Positions 10,397 to 19,848 of a stretch of 64,000 nt of DNA are shown here, in pieces. The first letter of the stretch is position 1. Each line of letters opens with the position of its first letter. The position numbers were made by a program, and so were the translations under genes. Source of the DNA: Marinimicrobium alkaliphilum (lineage in GTDB: Bacteria; Pseudomonadota; Gammaproteobacteria; Pseudomonadales; Cellvibrionaceae); assembly GCF_003259155.1 (NCBI RefSeq), contig NZ_QGMQ01000007.1, forward strand, positions 62,001 to 126,000. The letters are read 5' to 3'. The notes beneath the pieces were generated by a model. It made no database searches, was not told where the DNA came from, and saw nothing but the letters and a program-made list of their open reading frames with translations.

Positions 10397-11824
10397 TCAA
10401 TTACCCTGTGAATTGCAGGTATTCACGCCGATACAGCTCTGCTCATTCTCCCAACCCCAGCCATCGCTTTGTTGTTGGCACATGGGGAAGAGCGAGCCGT
10501 ACCAGTCGCAGGTGGTGGGGTCGGTATCGCCATTGTCATCGTTGTCGTTGATGACACAACTGCGCCCGTCCTCCCAGCCCCAGCCGTCTCCGGTGGCCGA
10601 TGAGGAGTCGCAGCAGTAGGGGTAGCCGTTGTCGGCTGTGCCGCAGGCTGGTTCGGTGTCGCCAACAATATCCTGGCAAATCTCTGATCCGATACAGCTC
10701 TGATTGTTTTCCCAGCCCCAACTGTGATCTTGCGCTTCGCACAGTGGGTAGAGTGAGCCGTACCAGTTGCATTGTTGTCCCTCGGTGCCGCTATCCTCGT
10801 CACCATTGCCATTGCCATTGCCATTGCCATTGCCATTGCCATTGCCATTGCCATCATCGTCCTCGGTAAAGATACTGGCGATTTGTGCGGTATGGCTGAT
10901 GCCGTTGGTGCTGTTAAAAAGCAGTTCGCCCCAAGGGGTGAGGTCGTTGCTGAAGTTGTAGACGATGTCGAGGGAGGCCAGCTCCGGGTTGTTGCCGGAC
11001 CAGGACCAGCCCAGGTAGCCGTAGCCATATTCTTCCGCCCGGGTAATGGCCGCCTCGGCAGCGACGGCCACCCCGTAATGGTCGGCAGCGAACTCGCCGA
11101 TCACGAGAGGCAGGTTCATGTCCTGAAAAGCGGATAGGTAACTGTTGACGGCGGCATCATCCGGATAGACCTCGTACATGTGTACGCTGAACACAATGTT
11201 GCGTTCCGGGTCAGCCTCGAACACGGTGGGGGCGTTGTTGAGCATGATCTGCTCCCAGTCCTGGCCCCAGTTGGCGGCATCCACCATCAAGGTGTGGCTC
11301 AGGCCGGCATTGCGCAAACGCTGGATTGCGGTGATGTGGCCGTCGGTCCAGTCGTTGGCTGAGGGTCCGTTGCCAAAGGGCTCGTTGCCGATGTTGATAA
11401 TGACATAGCGTTCCTGACCGGCCAGGACATCCTGAATGTCCAGCCAATAATCCACGGCCTGGGCCAGAGTCGAGGCGGTTTGCTCGCCCCAGCCGGTGGT
11501 GTCGTGAATCTCCAGTACCGCGATCATATTTCTGGCCTTGGCCATCGCAATGATATCGGCCACCTCGGCGGCGCTGGTGCGCTGCCAGAGGACGCCATTG
11601 CTGAGCACCACGCGTACGCTGTTGGCCCCGCGGGCAGCAGCGTTTTCAAAGGATTGTGCCGTTTGATGAGTGAACCAGGCGTGCGGGACGTTGACCCCGC
11701 GCATCACAAAGGGGTTGTCGTTGGCGTCCAGCAATTGGGTGCCAGAGACGCTAAAGCCAGCCTGCGCGGAGAAGCTCAACAACAGTGCGGTGATCGCGAG
11801 TAGTGTTTTTACGGATCTTATCAT
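10397..11824 (-). CDS. Secreted GH5 (mannanase-like) glycoside hydrolase with three CBM10-type modules
   Basis: The protein has 475 residues. A signal peptide (1-22, cut after SAQA) leads to a GH5 catalytic domain at about 23-318. The acid/base is likely E148 in NIGNEPFG and the nucleophile E244 in LVIGEFA. The opening [18 protein letters not shown] resembles GH5_8 beta-1,4-mannanases, so mannan is my best substrate guess; cellulase is the alternative. A Gly-Asn repeat linker (about 322-348) joins three cysteine-rich CBM10-like modules at about 352-383, 394-423 and 439-470, each with a (S/D)GWGWE-type core that normally binds crystalline cellulose. It is monocistronic, with candidate LacI-type operators upstream. 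Confidence 0.92.
   Translation of the reverse strand: MIRSVKTLLAITALLLSFSAQAGFSVSGTQLLDANDNPFVMRGVNVPHAWFTHQTAQSFENAAARGANSVRVVLSNGVLWQRTSAAEVADIIAMAKARNMIAVLEIHDTTGWGEQTASTLAQAVDYWLDIQDVLAGQERYVIINIGNEPFGNGPSANDWTDGHITAIQRLRNAGLSHTLMVDAANWGQDWEQIMLNNAPTVFEADPERNIVFSVHMYEVYPDDAAVNSYLSAFQDMNLPLVIGEFAADHYGVAVAAEAAITRAEEYGYGYLGWSWSGNNPELASLDIVYNFSNDLTPWGELLFNSTNGISHTAQIASIFTEDDDGNGNGNGNGNGNGNGNGDEDSGTEGQQCNWYGSLYPLCEAQDHSWGWENNQSCIGSEICQDIVGDTEPACGTADNGYPYCCDSSSATGDGWGWEDGRSCVINDNDDNGDTDPTTCDWYGSLFPMCQQQSDGWGWENEQSCIGVNTCNSQGN
10803..10850. repeat. Hexanucleotide microsatellite (8 x CCATTG) inside the mannanase linker
   Basis: Eight perfect tandem copies of CCATTG on the plus strand encode the (Gly-Asn) linker on the minus strand. 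The unit is a multiple of three, so slippage would change linker length without breaking the frame. Confidence 0.95.
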
Positions 11825-11853
11825 CGTTATGCATCCTCAGAGTTGGTCTTGTT

Positions 11854-11869
11854 TTGTAACCGGTTACAA
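11854..11869. promoter_or_regulatory. Candidate LacI-family operator upstream of the mannanase gene
   Basis: TTGTAACCGGTTACAA is a perfect 16-bp palindrome with the central CG and flanking half-sites typical of LacI/GalR-family operators. It lies 30 nt upstream of the mannanase start codon on the minus strand. No LacI-type regulator gene is in the window. Confidence 0.6.
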
Positions 11870-11918
11870 GTTCGAGGTATGCTATCCCTTAGGGTATTCA
11901 ATTCCGGGGAGCTCAAAG

Positions 11919-11933
11919 TGACTACCGGTTACG
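11919..11933. promoter_or_regulatory. Second, half-matching operator copy
   Basis: TGACTACCGGTTACG repeats the core TACCGGTTAC of the 11854-11869 palindrome about 65 bp further upstream. Only one half-site is fully conserved. Two spaced copies would fit looping by a LacI-type repressor; this is inference. Confidence 0.35.
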
Positions 11934-12076
11934 TTCAGGGCCAGAGTGTAGTCATGTCAAAGAGAAAATCTGCGAATCTGTTGGCAAAAACGGCTTTTGT
12001 CAGCGAAGTCGCTATTCTGCATTTATCCGCCAACGAGTGGCCGGAGTGATCTCAGGGGGGCTGCGGAAGTGAGCGG

Positions 12077-13984
12077 TTACCCTTTTGAGGGTAAGGCGCT
12101 GCTCAAGGGCAGACCAGACAAGTGTGTACGCACGGCCTGCTCAAGTCCCTCGGCATCCAATCCTTGATCGGCCAGTTGTTGCCTTTGAGTGTCATGCTCT
12201 ACAAAGGTATCGGCAAAGCCCAGATGCAGCACCGGTGTATTTCGTCCCTGGGTGCTCAGGTATTCACTCACGGCGCTGCCCGCGCCCCCGGCAATGGCAT
12301 TCTCTTCCACGGTGACCAGCAGTGCATGGCTTTCTGCCATCTGGTCGATCAACGCCGTATCCAGGGGTTTCACAAAGCGCATATCGCAGACGCTGGCATT
12401 GAGGGCTTCGGCGGCACTGAGCGCGGCGGGCAGGGAAGTGCCGAAATTCAGTATCGCGACCTGCTCCCCGACTCGAAGCTGTCGGCCTCTACCCAGGGGC
12501 AGCGGCGCAAGTGCCGGGTCGATCTCGGCGCCGGGGCCGGTGCCCCGGGGGTAGCGTACGGCCGCCGGGCCGGCGTGCTGATAGGCGGTGGTCAGCAGTT
12601 GGCGACATTCGTTTTCGTCACTGGGGGTGGCGACTACCATATGGGGCACACAGCGCAGATAGCTGATATCAAAGGCCCCGCTGTGAGTGGCGCCGTCTTC
12701 ACCGACCATGCCGGCCCGGTCGATGGCAAAGGTCACATCCAGATTCTGTAGCGCGACATCGTGAATCAGTTGATCGTAGGCGCGCTGTAAAAAGGTGGAG
12801 TAGATGGCCACCACCGGCTTTTGATTTTCACAGGCCATGCCCGCCGCCAGGGTCACCGCGTGTTGTTCGGCAATGGCGACATCGTAAAAGCGCTCGGGGT
12901 ACTGTCTGGCAAAGTCCACCATGCCCGAGCCCTCGCACATGGCGGGAGTGATCCCGACCAGGCGCGGGTCCTGTGCCGCGGTGTCGCACAGCCATTGTCC
13001 GAACACCTGTTGGTATTTGGGGCGTTTTGTTGTCGTGGCGGCCGGGGCTTTGCGCGGCTCGATTTTGGTGAGCGCGTGGTAACCGACCGGGTCATCCTCC
13101 GCTGGCCCAAAACCCTTGCCCTTGCGGGTGATCACATGCAGCAGTTTGGGGCCTTTGACCGCGCGCAGGTTGCGCAGGTAGTGCGTGAGTTCGCCCAGGT
13201 CGTGGCCGTCGATGGGGCCAACATAGTTGAAACCCATTTCCTCGAACAGGGTGCCCGGGGAGACAAAGCCTTTGAGGTGCTCCTCGGTGCGCCGGGCAAA
13301 CTCCCAGGCGGTGGGGATTTTGGTGAGTACCTGTTTGCTGCCTTCGCGCAGGGAGTTGTAAAACTTGCTGCCCCAGACTTTCGACAGGTAGGTGGCCAGC
13401 CCGCCGACGTTGGGCGAGATGGACATGTTGTTGTCGTTGAGTACCACCAGCATGTCAGTGTCGGTGTGGGCGATATGGTTCAGGGCTTCATAGGCCATAC
13501 CTGCGGTCATGGCGCCATCGCCGATGATGGCGGCACATTTGCGCTTGCTGCCCGCCATTTCGCTGCCGATGGCCATGCCCAATGCGGCGCTCAGGGAGGT
13601 GCTGGAGTGGCCGACACCAAAGGTGTCGTAGTCGCTTTCGTCGCGCTTGGGGAAGCCCGACAGCCCGCCCTGTTGACGCATGGTGAACATGCGCTCGCGC
13701 CGCCCGGTCAGGATTTTGTGGGGATAGGCCTGGTGGCCAACGTCCCATACCAGGCGGTCGTCGGGGGTGTGGTAGATGTAGTGCAGCGCGATGGTCAGTT
13801 CGACCACGCCCAGACCGGCACCGAAGTGTCCCCCTGTCTGGCCTACGCAGTAGAGCATAAATGCCCGCAGCTCTTCGGCCAGTCGGGGCAGGTCCTTCTC
13901 CGCCAGTGCACGCACGTCTATCGGTGAATCGATGGCGTCCAGCAGGGGAGTGCGGGGGCGGCTTGTGGGTATCTCGTCAAACAT
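12077..13984 (-). CDS. dxs: 1-deoxy-D-xylulose-5-phosphate synthase
   Basis: Dxs condenses pyruvate and glyceraldehyde 3-phosphate to DXP using thiamine diphosphate, the first step of the MEP isoprenoid pathway. The 635-residue protein shows [11 protein letters not shown] at about 81-91, the ThDP motif GDGAMTAG at 155-162, and the transketolase-type second half with EQHAVT and [15 protein letters not shown]. Length and motifs are normal. It is the last gene of the minus-strand operon xseB-ispA-dxs, 60 nt after ispA. Confidence 0.97.
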   Translation of the reverse strand: MFDEIPTSRPRTPLLDAIDSPIDVRALAEKDLPRLAEELRAFMLYCVGQTGGHFGAGLGVVELTIALHYIYHTPDDRLVWDVGHQAYPHKILTGRRERMFTMRQQGGLSGFPKRDESDYDTFGVGHSSTSLSAALGMAIGSEMAGSKRKCAAIIGDGAMTAGMAYEALNHIAHTDTDMLVVLNDNNMSISPNVGGLATYLSKVWGSKFYNSLREGSKQVLTKIPTAWEFARRTEEHLKGFVSPGTLFEEMGFNYVGPIDGHDLGELTHYLRNLRAVKGPKLLHVITRKGKGFGPAEDDPVGYHALTKIEPRKAPAATTTKRPKYQQVFGQWLCDTAAQDPRLVGITPAMCEGSGMVDFARQYPERFYDVAIAEQHAVTLAAGMACENQKPVVAIYSTFLQRAYDQLIHDVALQNLDVTFAIDRAGMVGEDGATHSGAFDISYLRCVPHMVVATPSDENECRQLLTTAYQHAGPAAVRYPRGTGPGAEIDPALAPLPLGRGRQLRVGEQVAILNFGTSLPAALSAAEALNASVCDMRFVKPLDTALIDQMAESHALLVTVEENAIAGGAGSAVSEYLSTQGRNTPVLHLGFADTFVEHDTQRQQLADQGLDAEGLEQAVRTHLSGLPLSSALPSKG

Positions 13985-14044
13985 CGCGACTTATCTTGAC
14001 CGAAAAACGGTACATTGTAGGGAGTTTGCCCGGTTGTGCCTAGC

Positions 14045-14932
14045 TCAGTTGCCCCGGTCGACAATATATTGCGCCAGTTGGCGCAGCGCGTCGGCCCGAT
14101 CATCGAAGGGGCGTAGGCTGTTCAGGGCCCGATCGCGCAGCTCGTCGGCTTTGGTGCGAGCACCCTCGAGTCCAAGCAGGGCGACATAGGTGGGTTTGTT
14201 GCGGGCGACATCGGCGCCCTGTTGCTTGCCCAGCACGGCAGTTTCCGTGGTGACGTCGAGGATGTCATCCTGCACCTGAAAGGCCAGACCGATGGCGTCT
14301 GCGTAGTCATCCAGCGCCTGCAACTGGGTCGCGTCAGCATCGCCCAGCAGCCCACCGATGGTAACGCTGGCGCGGATCAGGGCACCGGTCTTGTGTTGGT
14401 GCATCCGTTCAAGCTGAGCCAGGTCCAGGGTTTTGTCCACGGCGGCCAGGTCAATGGCCTGCCCGAGCACCATGCCCTGCGCGCCGCTCGCCTGGGTCAG
14501 CGTTCGCAGGGCCTGCAGGCGGGCTGTTGCGGCGGTCGCGGGTAAGGTGGTCAACAGTTCGAACGCCAGAGTCTGGAGCGCATCGCCGGTGAGAATGGCG
14601 GTCGCTTCGCCAAAACGGATGTGGCAGGTGGGCTGCCCGCGGCGTAGGTCGTCGTCGTCCATGGCGGGAAGGTCATCGTGGACCAGGCTGTAGGCGTGGA
14701 TGGCCTCAAGTGCGCAAGCCGCCTGATCCACCGTGGCATCGGCGCTGCGGCCCAGCGCCCGGGCAGCGGCGTAGACCAATAACGGGCGTACCCGTTTGCC
14801 GCCGTTGAGCAGCGCGTAGCGCATGGCGCTCAGGAGCGGATTGTCCTCGGTGATGTCGAGCAGGCAGGCGTCCAGTGCCCGATCCACACGTTCGCGGCAG
14901 GTTTGGGCGTAGTGCGTAAAGTCGTCGCTCAT
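14045..14932 (-). CDS. ispA: Farnesyl diphosphate synthase (geranyltranstransferase)
   Basis: IspA elongates DMAPP and GPP with IPP to farnesyl diphosphate, feeding quinone and undecaprenol synthesis. The 295-residue protein has both aspartate-rich motifs, DDLPAMDD at 86-93 and DDILD at 222-226, and the conserved NGGKRVRP at 43-50. Length is typical of the bacterial enzyme. It starts 7 nt after the xseB stop and precedes dxs, so substrate supply and chain elongation are co-expressed. Confidence 0.97.
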   Translation of the reverse strand: MSDDFTHYAQTCRERVDRALDACLLDITEDNPLLSAMRYALLNGGKRVRPLLVYAAARALGRSADATVDQAACALEAIHAYSLVHDDLPAMDDDDLRRGQPTCHIRFGEATAILTGDALQTLAFELLTTLPATAATARLQALRTLTQASGAQGMVLGQAIDLAAVDKTLDLAQLERMHQHKTGALIRASVTIGGLLGDADATQLQALDDYADAIGLAFQVQDDILDVTTETAVLGKQQGADVARNKPTYVALLGLEGARTKADELRDRALNSLRPFDDRADALRQLAQYIVDRGN

Positions 14933-14939
14933 GCGGCCC

Positions 14940-15191
14940 TCAGCCCTCGGCGCTGTCGGGCTCGGCGTCGAACGCCTGCAGCGTCAGCTCGCCCTGGTTT
15001 TCGGTCAGTTTCTGTACCTGCTGTTCGGCGGCCGCGAGTCGGGCCTGGCAGTCGCGGGTCAGGGCAATACCTTCCTCAAAGGCCTTGAGGGACTCCTCCA
15101 GGCTCAAGTCGCCGCTTTCCATACGGTTGACCAGGCCTTCAAGAGCGCTCAAGCTCTGCTCAAAATCGGCCGATTTCTTCTTTGTTGGCAT
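14940..15191 (-). CDS. xseB: Exodeoxyribonuclease VII small subunit
   Basis: This 83-residue, mostly helical, charged protein is the small subunit that joins XseA to form exonuclease VII, which degrades single-stranded DNA. The conserved core [13 protein letters not shown]-type sequence (here [20 protein letters not shown]) and the following [15 protein letters not shown] are clear. It is the first gene of the xseB-ispA-dxs operon, the standard proteobacterial order, and is divergent from pomA across a 169-bp gap. Confidence 0.95.
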   Translation of the reverse strand: MPTKKKSADFEQSLSALEGLVNRMESGDLSLEESLKAFEEGIALTRDCQARLAAAEQQVQKLTENQGELTLQAFDAEPDSAEG

Positions 15192-15360
15192 AATGTGTCT
15201 CTGACAGGTTGAGAATTTGGCGTTGCCGCCGATGACCTAGTATAAACCTGCAGCGGCCATCTTGGCAGGGCAGTTCGGTCAGCGGTGTACAACAAGATGA
15301 CCTGCGCCCGGCGATAGCGGATAATGGCCGGCAATGTGTGATTAACTGGGGAGTCGTTCT

Positions 15361-16125
15361 GTGGATCTGGCAACACTCATAGGGCTGGTCGGCGCGGTCG
15401 GCCTGATTTTCGTGTCCATGTACATGTCGGGGGAGTTTGGCATGTTTGTCAACCCGGCTTCCCTGGTGATCGTGATCGGGGGCAGTACCTTTGCGGTCAT
15501 GGCCAAATACAGCCTGGGCCAGTACTTTGGCGCCTTCAAAGTCGCCGGCAAGAGCTTCGTGTTCAAAAACGATGACCCGATGGACCTGATTGATGAGATC
15601 GTTGACCTGGCGGACAATGCCCGCAAAGGCGGTCTTCTGTCCCTGGAGAACCGCGAGGTCAGCAACCCCTTTCTGGCCAAGGGCATCCAACTGCTGGTGG
15701 ATGGTCACGAGGCGGATGTGGTGCGCACCATGCTGCAGAAGGACAAGTCCCTGGCGGAGCAGCGGCACTACAACGGTTCCTCCATTTTTGCCTCCCTGGG
15801 GGAAGTGGCCCCGGCCATGGGGATGATCGGTACCCTGATCGGCCTGGTGGCGATGCTCGCCAATATGGACGACCCCAAGGCCATTGGCCCGGCCATGGCC
15901 ATCGCCCTGCTGACCACCCTCTACGGCGTACTTCTGGCCAATGCCATATTCCTCCCCATTGCCGACAAGCTCAAGCTGCGTGCGGCAGAGGAGTCTATGA
16001 ACAAGAACATGATTATCGATGGTATGTTGGCGATTCAGCAGGGCCAGAACCCCCGGGTGATCGATGCCATCCTGCGTGCTTACCTGCCCGAGAACAAGCG
16101 CGATGTTATTGACGCTGGAGGCTGA
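15361..16125 (+). CDS. pomA: Flagellar motor stator protein PomA (MotA family)
   Basis: This 254-residue inner-membrane protein forms the sodium-driven stator ring with PomB. It matches Vibrio PomA from the start (MDLATLIGLVGAVGL) to the end (GQNPRVIDAILRAYL). Four membrane helices are visible at about 2-22, 32-50, 150-172 and 180-200, including the conserved APAMGMIGTLIGLVAML. The start is GTG, as often in this family. GGGGAG lies 9-12 nt upstream. pomB follows 11 nt later. Adjacency to xseB-ispA-dxs is also seen in Vibrio. No other flagellar structural operon is in the window. Confidence 0.93.
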   Translation: MDLATLIGLVGAVGLIFVSMYMSGEFGMFVNPASLVIVIGGSTFAVMAKYSLGQYFGAFKVAGKSFVFKNDDPMDLIDEIVDLADNARKGGLLSLENREVSNPFLAKGIQLLVDGHEADVVRTMLQKDKSLAEQRHYNGSSIFASLGEVAPAMGMIGTLIGLVAMLANMDDPKAIGPAMAIALLTTLYGVLLANAIFLPIADKLKLRAAEESMNKNMIIDGMLAIQQGQNPRVIDAILRAYLPENKRDVIDAGG

Positions 16126-16136
16126 CGGCTGGCGCC

Positions 16137-17117
16137 ATGAGTGACGATACCGAGTTCAAGCCGCCCGAGGCCCGTTCGCTGCCACCCTGGATGGCCACCT
16201 TTGCCGACCTGATGGCACTCTTGATGTGCTTTTTTGTGTTGCTGTTGTCGTTTTCCGAGATGGACGCCATGCAATTCCGGCGTTTGGCCGGTTCGCTGGC
16301 ACAGGCGTTTGGTGTGCAACAGGAAATTCGGGTCGATGAGGTCCCCAAAGGCACCAGTATCATCGCCCAGGAGTTCAGCCCGGGGCGCCCGGAGCCGACC
16401 CCAATCAATGAGATTTTCCAGAGCACCGACGACATCACCCAGATGAGCCTGGAAGTCCTGTGTGCGCAAGAGTATGACATTCAGCGCGGCGAAATTGATG
16501 AGACCGGGCGAGAGGCGGTCACCCAGCGGCTGGAAGCGCTGATTGCCCAGACCGAGGAGGCCGCGGCGGATCTGGCTCAGCGGCTCGAGAGTCGTATCGT
16601 TTCCGGGCAAATCGAGATCGAAACCCGCGGCCGACAGATTATCATCCGTATTCGTGAGCAGGGCTCATTTCCCTCGGCGTCGGCTCAGCTCAACCCCGAT
16701 TATTTTGACGTGATGGACGAGATTCGGGCGGTACTGATGCTCAAGCCCGGGGGCATTCAAGTCCACGGTCATACCGACAGCTTGCCCATCAGCTCGGAGC
16801 GCTTCCGTTCGAATTGGGATCTGTCCTCGGCGCGCGCCGTGTCGGTGGCACACGAGCTGATGCGCGGAGACTATCTGGAGGAGCGGCGCTTTCAGGTATC
16901 CGGGTTCTCCGATACCCGGCCACTGGCGACCAACGCTACCCCGGATGGTCGAGCGCGCAACCGGCGCGTCGAGATTGTCATTCGTCAGGGCCTGGACGAC
17001 GAACTCACGGACGAAGAGTTGGAGCTCCTGCGCAGTACCGAGGGGGAGGACATCATGCGCGATCTGGACTTGGAGCCGGATTACATCTTTGATCTGGACG
17101 AGGATGAGGTCTTCTGA
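16137..17117 (+). CDS. pomB: Flagellar motor stator protein PomB (MotB family)
   Basis: This 326-residue protein has one N-terminal membrane helix (about 19-41) with the ion-binding aspartate D24 in TFADLMALLMCFFVLLLSF. A linker follows, then an OmpA/MotB peptidoglycan-binding domain at about 185-285 (VHGHTDSLPIS, SSARAVSVAHEL, GRARNRRVEIVI). The C-terminus is an unusual acidic tail rich in Asp and Glu after residue 285. It pairs with PomA to form the stator. Sodium rather than proton coupling is inferred from overall resemblance to PomAB. Confidence 0.92.
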   Translation: MSDDTEFKPPEARSLPPWMATFADLMALLMCFFVLLLSFSEMDAMQFRRLAGSLAQAFGVQQEIRVDEVPKGTSIIAQEFSPGRPEPTPINEIFQSTDDITQMSLEVLCAQEYDIQRGEIDETGREAVTQRLEALIAQTEEAAADLAQRLESRIVSGQIEIETRGRQIIIRIREQGSFPSASAQLNPDYFDVMDEIRAVLMLKPGGIQVHGHTDSLPISSERFRSNWDLSSARAVSVAHELMRGDYLEERRFQVSGFSDTRPLATNATPDGRARNRRVEIVIRQGLDDELTDEELELLRSTEGEDIMRDLDLEPDYIFDLDEDEVF

Positions 17118-17187
17118 TTGGTGAATTCATACTGTCTGCACATTTAACCGCTAGTCTGGCCGACAGTGTTACTACCGGATCCCGGTT

Positions 17188-18612
17188 ATGCGTATCCGTC
17201 TGAGGTACAAACTCTTCGCGCTCCTACTGCTCGCCAACGCGGCTCTGGCGAGCGCTATTCTGTATGCCAACAGTCGCGCTTTCAGCGACAGTTTCGATAC
17301 TTATTTGAACCAGGTGCAATACCGGCGGCTTTCGCCTTTACTCGACCGTCTGGCGGACGAGTACCGGCGCGAGGGCAGCTGGGACTTTGTCGATGACCGC
17401 GCCGAACACCTCGCCCGGATCGGGCGGCGTTTTTTCTGGCCAGAGCACCGCAGAGGCCGCAGTGAGCGCCCCGGCGAGCCGGACTATCGGCGCGCCCGGC
17501 AGGGGAGCGGTGACAAGCCCGACCCGCCCATGCAATTACGCAGTGCCAGTGGTGAGTTGGTATGGCGTATCGGCGCATCCGACAAAGCGCTGAGCTGGTA
17601 TGCCATTGAGGTCGATGGCGAGGCGGTGGGCGAGCTCGGGGTGCCGCGCAATCTGCGCTTGATGCATGAGTTTGATCAGGTCTTTGCCGAGCAGCAGCGT
17701 CGACAGCTGTTTTGGATCACCCTGATTGCCCTCAGTCTCGCGGCGGCGATTGCCATTCCGTTCGCGGCCGCCATCGTGCGCCCGATCAGTCGCTTGCAAG
17801 GTGCGAGTGCGCGCCTGGCCGCGGGTGACTACAGCCAGCGCTTGCCTGAACAGGGCCGCGATGAGTTGGCCGACCTGGCCCGTGACTTCAATCATTTGGC
17901 CGCGGCGTTGGCAGACAATCTCAGCGCTCGTCAACGCTGGGTTGCGGATATTTCCCACGAGTTGCGCACCCCCGTGGCGGTGCTGCAAGCGGAGCTCGAA
18001 GCCCTGCGCGACGGCATCAGTCGACCCGACCCCGAGACCCTCAATTCATTGCATCAGGAAATTCTCCGCCTGGGGCGCCTGATCGGTGACCTGCACGAAC
18101 TGTCGCTCGCCGACGCCGGGGCGCTCAGCTACCGCATGCATTCCCTCGACCTCATGGCGGTGCTGCGCCAGGCTCTGGAACACGCCCGCCCGCTGATGGC
18201 GCAGCGGTGTATCAGCTGTACGCTCAAGGGGCCCGACACAGCCGTGCCGGTGCGTGGCGACAATGAACGCCTGACCCAGTTGTTCAACAATCTGATACGC
18301 AACACCCTGGACTACACCGAGGGCAGTGCCGAGCAGCCGGGAACATTGGTGATTGAGGTTCAGGTAACCCCGGAGCAGGTCTGGGTGTCCTGGCAGGACT
18401 CACCCCCGGGCGTGCCGGACGAGGCCTTGAGCCATTTGTTTGAGCGTCTGTACCGGGTCGATGGGTCGCGCGACCGCGCCAGTGGCGGGTCGGGCCTGGG
18501 CCTGGCCATTGCCCGGGAAATTGTGCACGCTCACGGTGGTGAGATTCGTGCGACCCACTCCCCGTTGGGCGGTCTGGCCCTGCGACTGACACTGCCTGCC
18601 GCGAGGGTGTGA
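17188..18612 (+). CDS. Sensor histidine kinase, BaeS-like
   Basis: This 474-residue membrane kinase has a helix at about 8-28, a periplasmic sensor of about 145 residues, a second helix at about 174-196 and a HAMP domain (RPISRLQGASARLAAGDYSQRLP). The H-box is WVADISHELRTP with H257, and the ATPase domain has an N-box (NNLIRNTLDYT) and GGSGLGLAIA. The periplasmic region is rich in Arg at about 85-105. The response regulator follows 1 nt after the stop, and a Spy-like gene comes next. An envelope-stress role like BaeSR is likely but inferred from that neighbourhood. Confidence 0.9.
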   Translation: MRIRLRYKLFALLLLANAALASAILYANSRAFSDSFDTYLNQVQYRRLSPLLDRLADEYRREGSWDFVDDRAEHLARIGRRFFWPEHRRGRSERPGEPDYRRARQGSGDKPDPPMQLRSASGELVWRIGASDKALSWYAIEVDGEAVGELGVPRNLRLMHEFDQVFAEQQRRQLFWITLIALSLAAAIAIPFAAAIVRPISRLQGASARLAAGDYSQRLPEQGRDELADLARDFNHLAAALADNLSARQRWVADISHELRTPVAVLQAELEALRDGISRPDPETLNSLHQEILRLGRLIGDLHELSLADAGALSYRMHSLDLMAVLRQALEHARPLMAQRCISCTLKGPDTAVPVRGDNERLTQLFNNLIRNTLDYTEGSAEQPGTLVIEVQVTPEQVWVSWQDSPPGVPDEALSHLFERLYRVDGSRDRASGGSGLGLAIAREIVHAHGGEIRATHSPLGGLALRLTLPAARV

Positions 18613-18613
18613 G

Positions 18614-19282
18614 ATGTCCCATATTCTGATTGTCGAAGACGAGCAAAAACTGGCACAGGTGCTTGAACAGTATCTCATCCGCGAGGGGTACGCGGTGCAG
18701 TGCTGTTACCGGGGCGACAGCGCGCTCGATTGGCTCGCCCGCAACAGCACAGACCTGATCCTGCTTGATCTGATGTTGCCGGGTGTCGACGGTCTGTCCC
18801 TGTGCCGGGAGCTGCGCAAAACCAGAACCACACCGGTGATCATGACCACCGCCCGGGTCGAGGAAATTGACCGCCTGCTGGGGCTGGAGCTGGGCGCCGA
18901 CGATTATATCTGCAAACCCTACAGTCCGCGGGAAGTGGTTGCGCGCGTGCGCGCCGTATTGCGCCGAACGCAAAGCTTGCCCGAGCCGGAGAACAGCGAG
19001 GCATTGAGGCTCGAGCCCGACAGCAATCGGGTGCACTTGGCGGATGCCTCCGTGGAGCTGACGGCCATTGAAATGCGCCTGCTGGACACGCTGATTCAAC
19101 GTCCGGGGCGCATCTATTCACGCGATCAGTTGATGGATGTGGTCTACCCGGACCAGCGGGTGGTCAGCGACCGCACCATCGACAGCCACATCAAAAATCT
19201 GCGCAAAAAACTCCAGCAACTCGCGCCACAGCAGGAGTTTGTGCGCTCGGTATACGGCGCCGGTTACAAATACGAAGGCTAA
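18614..19282 (+). CDS. OmpR-family response regulator, BaeR-like
   Basis: This 222-residue regulator has a receiver domain at about 3-115 with acidic pocket E8/D9, phospho-acceptor D52 in LLDLMLPGVDG and the conserved lysine in CKPYSPRE. A winged-helix DNA-binding domain of OmpR type follows (about 125-220, RTIDSHIKNLRKKL). It is the cognate partner of the kinase directly upstream. The downstream spy-like gene is a plausible target. Confidence 0.92.
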   Translation: MSHILIVEDEQKLAQVLEQYLIREGYAVQCCYRGDSALDWLARNSTDLILLDLMLPGVDGLSLCRELRKTRTTPVIMTTARVEEIDRLLGLELGADDYICKPYSPREVVARVRAVLRRTQSLPEPENSEALRLEPDSNRVHLADASVELTAIEMRLLDTLIQRPGRIYSRDQLMDVVYPDQRVVSDRTIDSHIKNLRKKLQQLAPQQEFVRSVYGAGYKYEG

Positions 19283-19383
19283 GTTCCTCGGTTTCTCCAC
19301 ACTCTGTGCAAATGTGGTGGGCATAGTGGCTACGGTGAGAGGGCAACCCCCGCCCCGATTATCAAACCCCTGAGGAAACAGCC

Positions 19384-19791
19384 ATGAAACTGATGACCAT
19401 TGCCTTGCTGAGCGCCGCCCTGATGACCAGTGCCGTTCCGGCCCTGGCCGATAGCCAACAGCACCCCCGTGCCGAGCGCTTCACTTACATTTTTGAGCAG
19501 CTTGAGTTGACCGATGCCGAGCGCGAGCAGGTGCGCGAGGTCATGCGTGAGGTGATGCAGGAACGACGTGAGATGATGCGCGCAGCGCGTACAGCCGGCG
19601 CTGAACGCCCGAGCCGTGAGGACCGACAACAAGCACGCGCCGAAGCCAGAGAGACCCTCACCTATCGCCTGGGTGAAGTCATCTCAGCCGAGCAAGTGGA
19701 CGGTTTGTTGACCTATATGGATGCCCATCGAGGCGAGCGTGGCCACGCCCGTCAGCACCGGGGCAAACGCGGTGAGTGGCGCTCGCGCTAG
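19384..19791 (+). CDS. Spy-like periplasmic protein (LTxxQ family)
   Basis: This 135-residue protein has a signal peptide cut after ALA at residue 22. The mature part is a charged helical protein with LELTDAEREQVREVMREVMQERREMM, which resembles the LTxxQ motif of the Spy/CpxP family of periplasmic chaperones. It lies about 100 nt downstream of a BaeSR-like pair, as expected for a stress-induced target; in E. coli spy is controlled by BaeR and CpxR. The basic C-terminus (RGKRGEWRSR) is unusual. Assignment to the family rests on pattern and context. Confidence 0.75.
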   Translation: MKLMTIALLSAALMTSAVPALADSQQHPRAERFTYIFEQLELTDAEREQVREVMREVMQERREMMRAARTAGAERPSREDRQQARAEARETLTYRLGEVISAEQVDGLLTYMDAHRGERGHARQHRGKRGEWRSR

Positions 19792-19808
19792 TTCAGTTCT
19801 CCGATGCA

Positions 19809-19832
19809 GTCGAGCCCGGACCCGGGCTCGAC
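19809..19832. terminator. Hairpin between convergent spy-like gene and ahpF
   Basis: Arms GTCGAGCCCGG (19809-19819) and CCGGGCTCGAC (19822-19832) are perfectly complementary. There is no T-run on either side, so termination is plausible but not certain; it is the only strong hairpin in this 57-nt convergent gap. Confidence 0.45.
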
Positions 19833-19848
19833 GTTCAACCACGGAGTA

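Noticed and set aside
11843-12049. 68-codon plus-strand frame upstream of the mannanase
   Set aside because: It overlaps the operator region and lacks a ribosome site or protein-like features.
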